DNA of 64,000 nucleotides from Owenia fusiformis. Taxonomy: Eukaryota; Annelida; Polychaeta; Sabellida; Oweniidae. Where the stretch lies: NCBI GenBank assembly GCA_903813345.2, contig CAIIXF020000004.1:2191525-2255524 (forward strand), read 5' to 3'. Shown one piece after another: positions 47,301-59,300 of the stretch (position 1 is its first letter; the number at the start of each line of letters is the position of its first letter). The notes beneath the pieces are model-generated. The model was not told the origin of the DNA, made no database searches, and worked only from the letters and a program-made list of their open reading frames with translations. The position numbers and the translations under genes were made by a program.

Positions 47301-50300
47301 AAGGAAAATTGAGCTTTTTGTCATCAGACATCTTTATAGATGGAACTAGCTATGTACTACATTTTCAAATACACTCACATAGAACATATCTAAGATGTTC
47401 TTTTTATCGATGAAAAGATTCTTACATTCGGAAGTTACATTAAAATATCAATTGCAATAGCCGCCTGTTTTTAACATCCCTTTGTCACTCATCCCTTAAT
47501 TATCTCTGTGTATCCATTCTGATACTCATAGCATCTTTCTGTTTCACCTGAAACATCTCAGGGCTGAGAAGAAATGAGATGTAATGGTTTATCATGATGC
47601 TGTGTATCTTATACTTGTGTGTGTTCGATTTTGATAGCACCCGAGTGCAACCTAAGGAGCACATACAATACATTTTGTGTATGCCCAGTCTGGTCTTATA
47701 TCTGCCTGCTCCGAGGAATTTTGGTGGCGATTTTTTGATTTTTGTAATAGCCTACTACATAGCATCTCTTGTGCGCGTAAATCCCAATGTTTTGAAATAG
47801 AAAATAGAGACTCAATTCTATATCGATAGTTTCACAGATGAGGGTAGCGAATGGGCGCAGCTTTGACGATCAACGAATGATATAACGATATCACGGATTT
47901 CACCGAATGTTATATTCATCCCTAAATAGCTTATTTATTTAGTCTTAAGATCCTTGTGATGTTTCTATTCATTGCAGTGACTCTGAAATTGCTGTGCCAG
48001 ATATGACGTCACAGCGACTCATTTTCCAACATTTAAGCATTTAACTAAATAATTGAAATATAATTATTAAAGAATGAGGACCTTGTGTTTCACTCTGGAC
48101 GAGGGGCGCCATGTCTCGGCTAGTTGTGCATTAACGTTTGATATTTTGTGGATAAAAATAATGAATATATGTTAACGTAGCACTAAGCAGATACTTTTAA
48201 AGAATATAGTTACACTTAAAGAATAGGTCCAACGAATAGATATTGAATATAGGACTCGTTTGATGAACGATCGTTGTAATAATTCTAATAAACCTATAGA
48301 AATGAATCAACGATTAAACTGTATTCCAACAGACTCTTAACTCATTCTATTTGTTCATTAGTGGCAAAATAAGATTTCCCGGGAAAAAACATGACGTCAC
48401 AAACAGAACCGGTTATGGATTTTTATCGGCAATGCGGTTATGCAACTCGAATGTAAATTCAAAAGTGTTCATGTTATACCGTGTTCTGATTGGCCAGAAA
48501 GGAGTGACACTTACCGAAATCACCTCATGGTTCAATGCCTTTTGGTTACAAGATTTTAGACGCCTTATGTTAGGTAATACTATCAACTGAGCGTGTTTAT
48601 TTTCTATATTGTGTTCTGACTGGCCAGAAAGTAATTCTGCATGACTAGCTATGTGAAAACGTACCGCTGGGTCGGAGGCTCTAATTTAGGTATTATTTTT
48701 TGGGGTTTATCGGAGGAAAAAACGTGACTCCAAAGTAGTCATCTCTGAATCAATTCCTCACTTCAATGAATGCAGTTGCAATCAATTACACTAACACTTT
48801 ATAAGCACGTTCGGAGATTATGAACTCCAACAACATATTCTAAACTCGTCCTGTTCGTGATGTCATGATAGAGATTTGAAATTGTGTTCCCGATTTTGAA
48901 CATTAAATTTCACATTTATAAAAATGTTTACAAGAACGGTTACTGGTTCGACATGTTAGTGGTATTTACTTCATTTAGAACGTGTATAAAGTGTATTTTG
49001 ACCCCATGAGCATCGAACAGACACTTGAAGTTAATTGAAAGACTTCGTGTTCAAGTTAGCTGAATTTCGTGTAACTTAACTCTGTTATGTTTCTAGATTT
49101 TACTTGTGGAGAACAGAAATCATAATCACAATCGTATTTTAAGGCAAATAGGCCATGCATATGCTTTGAGTTACACGGTGAATGATCAAATTAACATATT
49201 TTGGATGTTGAATTTCATTTCAAGTTCATTCGAATTTTACGCATTATCCAATAAAATTAATGTATACTGTCTAGGCTGAGACTAACATATATATGTTATT
49301 TAATGTATTTAATATACAGGATATATCTGAGAAGGTTATACATGTATAATATATCTACAAGAGGAACAGTGGGGACCGAGGGTTCATATATTACCTTTAC
49401 CTGTCGAAAATCGGGCATTTAATAACTGATTTATTTGTAAATTATGAGGATTAGATACGCATTGAATGTAAGTTATTGAGGTGTTAGAAAAACAAACTTA
49501 CAAACAAACCACCGAGTTTAGACATATTATTACATGTATTGTCCTATTATCAAATCATATATTGTGTTCTATTTCTAAAACGTTAACAGTTTATGGTGTA
49601 CAATAAAACTATAACTATGAACCACTTTGATACATTTAGACATAAAATATCAAGTTACTCATCAGCCAACAAATCACAAAATATCGAAAAATGAAAAATA
49701 CGAGGTACTTGTTCACTCAAATCTTGCAGTCAATTGGTAATGTATATTATATAAATAGTTCGCAAAGTAAATGAGCAAAAGCGTAACATTTGTATGTAGC
49801 ATGCTTCATAAAACAAGTCAGCGTGCATTTTGTTCCTGGCACTGATTGGTTAATAAGTGAATACAATTCGTTGAATGCACGATGCACTCACAAGATTAGC
49901 AGCTGGGAAAGGCTATTCAACAAAAAGTACGCTTTCGTACTCATAAAAGGATTACCCTTTTACAACTTTGACAACTTTGAAGCATGAACTTAGAAATGTA
50001 CTTACTGTTACTGTTACCCTGTGGATCCCAGGGTTTTGATATGTTCTGCGAAGTCATGCAAAGAAAGACCATATAGTCCATTTGTCATTTTCTGAACGTA
50101 TGAATATTTAAAAGTATGATGTTTTTCTGTGTAAATACTATCATTAGGGATTATTGGAGTGATTTAGCTGGGTTGCCAAAAAATAACTTTGGGGAAAATT
50201 TTGGTATCTATTACCATAGTAACATACCAGGTATATGGTGGTATCCCAACGCTAAGTCAATAGTCAACGCCATGTTAAGCGATTGCACCCCTCCCTAATC

Positions 50301-53300
50301 AGCCTATATAATTTTTTCCCCAAACAAACTTTTTCGGCAACCCAGTTAAATCACTTCAGAAAACCCTTATTATCATAAATCGACCATAAAACATCGTACT
50401 TTTAACAAATTCCAGGTTCACTATTGGATGTATAGGGGTGACAAATGGACTAATATACTAAAAGTATATGCCTGCTAGTCATATCTGTGACACTTTTGTA
50501 TGATATGTATTCCACTTTGAACCACCATCTATTTCAATATTGTGAAAATATATATTTCCCAAATTATAAAATAAATGATCTTGTATTCGCGAATGCCACT
50601 AACGCCTGTCGGCTGCCGGATTAACCTACTATTTTATGGGCAATTCATTAAAATATGAATGGAATATTGGCAGGTACTTTTAATATTTAAATGAGTTGCC
50701 CATAGAAAAGTATGTTAATCCGGTAGATGAAATCTTTCATTCCCAAATCATAGTCTTAGCTTATATTTGCGAATGCAAATAACGCCTTTCGGCTACCGGA
50801 TTAACCTTCTATTTCACTGGAGACCCATGTAAATACGAATAGTACCTGCCACTATTCCATTCACATTTAAATGAGTTAGTCATAGAATACTGGGTTAATC
50901 AGGTAACCGAGATGCGTTAGTTGCATTCGCGAATATAAGGTTAGAGTCCATTTCACTGTTTTATTGCGTCAGTAGAACCCCAAAAATAAGAAATCGGGAG
51001 ACCATTGTGCAATAATATATGGAAAAGTAGATTCATATTGTACATGAATGACATTTGTATATTTCAGATCTTCTCGTTTTTTTGTGCAATAAGACTGTGA
51101 CCTCTTGTAATTTGAAGAATTTCAGCCATGTAAATCTTATTGAAAATAACATGGCAGAGAAGCATCCATATATAAGAGGCCACACACTTTATAAGCCAAA
51201 CTAGAAGCAATCCAAGTTATTCAAATGTCATTCATGTACAATAGGAACATATTTTTCCATATATTATTGCATGATGATATTGTGATTTCTTAATTTTTAG
51301 GTTTTACTGACGCAATTCAACAGTGAAATGGACTAGCAATTGTATTCACGAATGCAAGAAACGCCTGTCGGCTACCGGATTAAACTACCTTTGCAATCGT
51401 CGGTATTTTAGCGCGGAGATAAATGTTCAATATGACATAAATATTTGATATGACATCGATGAATACTTTCATCATTCTGGTGGAAATGTCTACCAAACTC
51501 CCCTCCCTTGTTCCCCTTCCCCCAAGTAACTTGTTAACGCTAAGTTCACACCAACAGCGCTTTGATGGCGCTTTTAAGCGGCGTGCAAAGCATAATCAAC
51601 TGATGTGAATTTCTGAAAATTGTGAATTAAGCTTATATCGAAAAAGCTAAAAATCCTTTGTTCATGTCACTAAAGGTTCGAAAACGTTATTACATTTTCC
51701 AGTTACTTTAGTTACCACAGTTATCCAAGGCTATTTGGGCAAATAAAATCCGTAGTTTGAGTGATCAATTCACGCTCAGCGATACTGCATGGGGGACATG
51801 AAAAGTTATTTATTTTCCAATAAATCCTGCCATCATTTGGTACATCAAAGAACCTGATTATTGGCTAGATTAATGATGTCAAAGGTTGTAGGTAGCAATA
51901 TGTTCATAAAAAAGGATTAACTTATTGCTGAAATTGAAAAAGAACAACCCATGCCATCATCAATCTAGCAAATCCAAAATGACTAATGACTCTGTTTAAT
52001 GGCAACTGAAAAAAGACTGGAAACTTTTATTATATATAGCAACATACTGAACATAATCGATGGTTTCATTTTGGCAATCGAGGTTTTATTACAGATTCTT
52101 ATATGATAAACCAAACAACTTTTACATTTACCAGTCGCTAATGGTAATTAGCCATACATTTCTAGGTATACGTTTTATCGCAATCGTGTCAAAATATAAA
52201 TTGTATTGATAAACAGAAAAGAACACAAAAAATCATATACGGGCGCCATTTTTCTAAGGTGTTTCTAAGTGTTGTTTAATCTCTCTAGACTATCTCTCAT
52301 CAACGGCTTATTGTAGATTGGTTGAACAATGAACGTATTATTTATAGCTATAATAACCACGTTGATCGATGCTTGGGCGAATTTTAAGGTTTAAATCAGG
52401 AAGAGAGAGGTAGAAAGAGGCGTAATCTTGTGGCAAGTTCCTCACCTCCTACGCGCTGAATTGTGTTTCGATTCCCCGTCCATTCTCCACACCGATTTTT
52501 TATTTTTAACTCATTGATGTTTCCCTTTAAAGGAGTACAGGCTACAGTGAAGCTGTAAAGGAAGGACGTTTTTTTATTTCCATATTTCTGAATGTAAGCT
52601 TATACTAGATTTTACATACATGTTTATTCCAAGTGTTCTACTATATATTGTATAGATTCATCAGGCAGTTTTCAGTGTATTATTAGCAGAAAATCCCCAT
52701 CGACCACGTAATCACGTGGTAGGATAGAAGTGATATAAATACACCCTCTCCAGCTCACAGCAATTGACTAGCTTATATTCACCACTAGCATAGTTCATAG
52801 CAAGTGGTGACATCTAATTAATAGATGATTAATCAATTTTATATATGACTTGTAAAATGCCAAAAATCTGAAGTCGCTCTTTTGAGAGGCCCTCTATTGG
52901 ATGAATGTGTATAAAATGTAAGAGAATATCTCGAAAATGGGACACGATTTAAGAATGAATCATTTTCGAATGTTTCTTAAAAACATATTGAAAGGATTTT
53001 TTCATGATATGCTCATGACATATCCCTGTATGCTTTGTTTGTCTTTTTTCTCAAATTGACCCACGGAAATATGCAATACATCAAGTTAAAAAAGTGGTAC
53101 GAATCATAAAAGCGACGTTGGGTGGTTCACTAGTAATTTTTTGATGGAAAATCTAGAAATATTACCCAAATTAATTTAAGACTATTCAAAAGAAGACATT
53201 CAAATCTATATTATGTAAAAAAAATCAAATTGGTCAGAAGTAGGGATAACGCTCAATTAGAGTGATGAACTTCTTTCTCCAAACCGAGAATCATCCTTTT

Positions 53301-56300
53301 CACACAATGTATAAAAAATACTTTCTGATTGATTCTTAAAATATCAGCATCTCTTATTTGATTGGTCAAAAATAAGGGTTACTATGGTAACTTGACTTTT
53401 GGGTAGGCGGGGCACTTTTTACGTCACATTATTCATTAGAAAAACAACAGAATAGTAGGCAATTTATGAGTATATCACATGAATTTCTTCTCCGCTTTCT
53501 ACTTTTACATGATATTACTTAATGTAAAAATAATATTGTCCCATAAGGTTTTAGAAATATTCTCCCTCATGTTTAGTGCACAGTAGGTTGCATTCAAGCC
53601 ATTGACGAGACAATGCTCTGAAGCCATCTCGAAAACTTGTTTGAAGGGCAATCTGGACTGCAGTCGAAAGAAGTTTCATTGTTTCATAAAGTGCACCTCT
53701 AAGCTGATCCTTCATCCTAGTGAAAACAGCAAAATCAAAGTTGTCTCATATGGAGAGTATGTAACTTGGGGCAGCTTTGCCATCTTCTTGCCAGTTATTT
53801 GTGATGGTTTCCTGCACAATATTAGCAGTGTGATCGGCTGCATTATTCTGATGGAAAAATTTAGAGTTCGGCTGAATAGAAGTTTTAATCAACTTACCAT
53901 AGCATTACTTTGTTGATTTTCTGATCCACTGGTACAGCATTGACTTCCACGATTTCAGAAATGTTTGTGAAAACGATGATTATCAATTTTCCCTCAAAAA
54001 TTTGTAACTTGAATAAGAACAAATAAAAAATAAGGATCCTTCCTTTGCACATATTGATAGATTTCTGTAATGGTAAATTGTGTGACGTAAAAAGTGACCC
54101 GCCTACCCAAAAGTCAAGTTACCTTAGTAACCCTTATTTTTGACCAATCTAATTAGAGATGTTGAGATTTTACGAATCGATCAGAAAGTATTTTTTAAAT
54201 ATTGTGTGAAAATTTGATGGGAAAATATCAAAAATCTTTGAAATTAGAGCATTTTTCCGTGAACTTATTGAACGACCTGGTAGATATCGTGTTTTCTCAA
54301 ATAAACTGTGTCACACACAGTTTGTACAACCCAAAACTGATTACTAATAAATATTATTGTCAAACAGTTTTTCAACGAAGCTAGTGAGTGTGAACTATGG
54401 ATGGAGAAGAGTCTTTCAAGACTCTCTAGAACATTCCAGCTGATGCAAATACAGGGCGACAGAGAGAGTGTGAATAACATGCTGAAAGAAATAAAGGTAC
54501 CACTCAAATTCAATTAATAAAAAGTAGCTGAAACCACCAATTTCCCGTAATTGGTTTATATGTCTTAAAGCCTGTTTATACGTTTCCATCCAATATTTGT
54601 ATCTTTACGCATGTTCTTGCATTACCACTGCAGAGTCAAGAATACGTTATCTTTAAAAATTGAAAGCATATGAAGGGGAGCGGGGGGAGGTTCAGGAGAC
54701 ATGGTAGTGCAAAGTTACGTTTGTGTTTATTTAATGATAAAAATATAAGCAATGTTAACTTTCGTTTATCAACTTTTTCTATTCTATGGTATTCGAGCTT
54801 ACCATATCCATTTAGTGTCATATTATCATGTATTACATACCTAGCGAAGCATTTGTATGGAAGTCAATGGGAAAGTTAGCGAGCTATATCCACCGATATT
54901 GCCCGATTACCCCGATGGATATAGTCCTGAGTAAGGACATTAGCGGTTACCGTTAGTGATTTGGTTTTCTGAATAAAAAGTCATTTTCTCCTTTCCTACC
55001 CCATTGGAGCGCCATCTAGCGTTTGGGAAGTGAATCGGGAATAAATATTTATAGGGTAGGTCCTAATTTATCTGAAAACATGTCAGAATTCAGTGGGAAA
55101 TCTCATTTTAAGCTGGCGGCGGAGTGATTTTGACCTTGGTGATTTTACCAGAATTCTCTGAGAAATCTGACGATAGAGGGGGTTAGTGTCTTCAAGTTTA
55201 TTTATTTCAAAAATTCGGTGGACAACCCATGGTAAGATTGTTATAGCAGGCTAGGCGAGTCTCTCCCGAACACTGTGGTATGTTGCACTAGGCTTGGATA
55301 CTAATCGTTAATAAGATACAGGGTAAAATGTTATAATGGCCACCTATGGGAAACTCTACTGTGATCTTCAACCGATATAGCCCGCTTACCTCGTTTTGAT
55401 ATTAGATTTCTTTAATAACCATGATAATATCATGACGTCACGTCATTGATACAAAGTAACCATGGGAACAAAGGCATGTAATACATCAGTTATGTCACTA
55501 TGACGTGAAATATGCCTTCGTTCTTGCCCAAATATAGAGCCTCCCAAGGTCGGCCTATATTGGGAGAACTCAGGCATATTTCACGTCATAGTGACATAAC
55601 CTCTAAATATAGCCTTGGGGTTTGTATTCACATATGCCACATGTAGAACATCGTTGACCTGATTATTTAAGCTTCTCTGAAATTACTAGACAGCTACATG
55701 TTGACAGACCAAGAATATTTTGTTAATAGTTGGTAACATTCCATATAGAGCGGTGACGGTTCAAAGAGAATACTTTATAGAGTATAGTAAGCCAAATGCT
55801 CGGAGTGGGATTGAATATAGAACACCTTTTTAGCATGAAACAAACCACACCTGAACCGATGATCAAACGACTATTTAAAGAATCCACCGTCGAATCAGCG
55901 TCCAATGATAATAGTGATAAAACAAATGTTACGCCCGTGTTACGTCACATTAGGTTACGATGGCAACCATGATTGCGATCAATCAAATTGTTGAGTTATT
56001 AGTGTAAATGTCTTGTTTGGGAAACATTTGTACCAAGTTTCAAGCTGATTGCTTCAGTGGTATTGACATATAAATGTCTCTGCTCTTACTTCCGGACTAC
56101 CCCGTTTTAATGCTACAGTACAAACCATCTGTAGCTTGTTTATATTTCTTATATATCCCCTCTGATGTTTTATCATATAGGAGACTCTGACGGCCTACCT
56201 CCACTGGCAAGGAAAGGTGGACAGTCTTTTCCACAGATGTGGTGACATTGTTCCAGTAGACCTACGAGTGGAGCCTTTATCCAACCCAAAGCCAGCAACG

Positions 56301-59300
56301 GCTCTATGTTCGTACAAAACAGAAAATGTAAATAATCGCAAATTGTTAAATATGAAATCTGCTTAAAATTAATATTTTTTATGTTAAATTGATATTAAAT
56401 TAGATTGGTCTCTTCTAGATGAATATCTTCTTCATTTTAATGACAAATCGAGTTTAACCATTCCCGAAATACAAATACTGTTTAATGCAACCCCTAGTCA
56501 AAATAAACGATACAAGAATAAAAATAGTCATTGAATGACCAATGTTTCACTTATTCATGGATATTCAAAACATCTTTTTGGTTTCTTTTGATCCCATTTA
56601 GTTCAGCATTATGGAAGGTGAAGATATTATTCTCCTGGAAAATGAAGACCCCAAGCTCTGGAAGGTCAGGAACTCTGATGGGGAAATAGGCGAAGTCCCT
56701 CCTGTAATCTGCCTATTATCTACTGCTGATCCCAAAGCCGTAGACCTGGCTGTCAGGTAAAATAAAAAGCATGTAATGTCAATAGATTGAACACGGGGGG
56801 ACGTTGTACATACTCCAAGAAAAGGTTAATCATATGATGAAGAAATTAAGCCAGCGACTGTTCTGGTGATAACTGGCAGAAATTGAACAAAAATTAGAGT
56901 TTGGGAGAACATTAAGGAAGGCAATGTAACATTGAGTGTGACAAAAACAATTGGATAAATTTTATACACTACAGTATAGCAATTAATGTTCGTATGTTAT
57001 GGAATGTGATAATCGTTCAGGACTGTTATTCTTTCTATAATATTGTATGACATAAATGTTGGATGTATGTAATGGTTTCTACTTTACAGATTAAGGCTAC
57101 AACTACTGGCACTGTGGACAGGGAGCGTTAAGAGGCTGGGTAGACAAGTCATCTGGTTTATGTGTTTGGTGCTCAGGGACTGGGTCGAAGAAGAGGTAAC
57201 GCTTGATCCAATGAGTAACTGAACCTTCTTTAACTTAACTTGCTTGGTCATTTTATTCGTTTTATTGTGTTTATATGCACTCCACTCCATAAGTTTGACT
57301 GGGACGAAGAGGAGGTAACGCTTGGTCCAATGAGTAACTAAACTTTCTTTAACTTAACTTGCTTGGTCATTTTCATTCGTTTTATTATGTTTATATACCA
57401 GTAAACAATATCATATCAGAGATCTAACTTAGATTTATGCATGTAGGTCTATTATAATAGTTTGACATGTCAATATTTAGTTTATCTTTATTTTATACAT
57501 AGCATTATAAAAGGTTTTATAAATGGTGGTAGTAATTTGACATTTTCGAATTTTCGGTTTTACTTGCATTTTAAAAACTGAGTGATACTCGAAATTTTCC
57601 TTATATAAAACCTTCCAGATCAAGCTACTGAAATGCTTGCCAAAGAGCCAGAAAAAAGGAAATATTGAGAGTTCTTTCCTACATTGATAGTACTATATCA
57701 GAACATTGGGTGGACTATAAGGGGTACCAGGAAATGAAAGATAAAATAGATAGACTTGCTGTCATCTTGGAAGAGGAAGGGGAAGAGGCGGAAGAAGGTA
57801 AATATAATATAAAATAGAAAAGTATTACATATTCAAACAGAGATATACAAAGCATGATGAACTTATTATTCAAGGGAGCATTGAGGATCAAAAGATTTCA
57901 ATAAACCTGGCCTTTACATTTGAACAGTCTAGATTTAATGGGGGGTTTAATTTGTAGCCTTAAATATATTGTAGTCAACATGTAGTCATGTGATTTTCAG
58001 GTGGAAGTCTATTCACTTCATTAGTCCTTCAGATTGGGTCCCTTGAACAGTTGATGGCAAAATACAAAGACTTTTGGACTTACTGGGAGACATTCAAGGT
58101 CCTTTGCGAAACATCAAAGCAACCAAAGTACATGCTAATTGTAGACAAATGGGAACAGTTGAAATTTGTGACCACTGCTTACTTTCTGAAGTAAGAATGG
58201 ATTTATCATTAAAGCTGCACGGTATTAATCCAATGATTTTGTTGTGTACTGCACTTGCAGAGGACTGTTCATTGTTGTTTGTCACTCAGACGTTAGAACT
58301 GAATTATTTGATTTGATAAGAAAAACTACCCATTGTCTGTTAATTGCACAAACTGACATTGATATATGATGAAGGTATTTTATTCCTATCTTTAGTTTTC
58401 TTCAAAATGTTTAGATATTGGCATACTGACCTCACTGTTGATGAACTAGATGCCAAGGAGGAAGTAGCCATCTTGTATGACACGCCACATGAAAAATTAA
58501 ACCAGGAGGTGAATGTAGAAAAGATTGTGAAACATGTTGAGGATAGTGACGAGATAATCAGGTATGGCTGAATATCATGGAATAAACAATGGAAAAATAG
58601 CAAAGCCTTAAATCCGGTCTAAATTGACCAAGAGCAGAGAAATCTACAGTTTACTTCCATAAATTGCTATCAGTTGTAAGCATTTGGTTCTCTATGACAG
58701 TAATTATCACCCATCAGTTGAATTTCAAATATCTTGTCAATTGTTATTTTGGTTTTATCACCTATCATTACTTGACACACTTATCTACACACTAATATGA
58801 ACAACGGATCTCCTTCAACATGCTCCATGATTAAGAAATAATAATATGATAAAAACATATTTAGGTCCACACAAGAAGAGAGAAAGACATTTTACATCAG
58901 GGCCGTAATCGATCCAAGAACTGACGCTGAGATGTCCATTCAGCAAGCTGTAGATGAGGGAGTAATGGACCAGAAAGCAGGACTTTATGTCAATCCCAAA
59001 ACTGGTGAAATTGATTTCTATTGGAAGTAACTATAATATCGAACACATGTGGTGACATATTTTTCTAACCATACGAACTATTTACCTAAAAAAGGGCATA
59101 CATGTATCATGTACATGAACTTTTTAACAATAAGTTTTTCAGTTTGATTGCAATACCCAAGTTTTGATAACATATCTTTAAAAAGGCCACCAAAGGCGCA
59201 AATGTCAATGTCCTTATGTCGTAATATGTAATTGTATTTGTAGGTTAAACCACCAACCAATTCCAACGGCTATGATGCCAATGCCCCTATGTCGTAATTT

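Larger units (their letters stand above)
46845..54280. mobile_element. 7.4-kb TA-flanked inverted-repeat element in plakin intron 4
   Basis: Both ends read CCAGGTCGTTCAATAAGTTC inward, identical over 29 bases, and TA lies outside each (46843-46844, 54281-54282), the Tc1/mariner signature. The arms extend about 370 bases (46845-47212 against 52985-53300 plus 54209-54280), the right arm being split by a nested insertion. The centre (47213-52984) has no transposase and holds other repeats, so it is a composite or has captured sequence. Confidence 0.75.

Noticed and set aside
53602-53916. 104-codon plus-strand frame
   Set aside because: It is the antisense shadow of the mariner transposase remnant on the minus strand.
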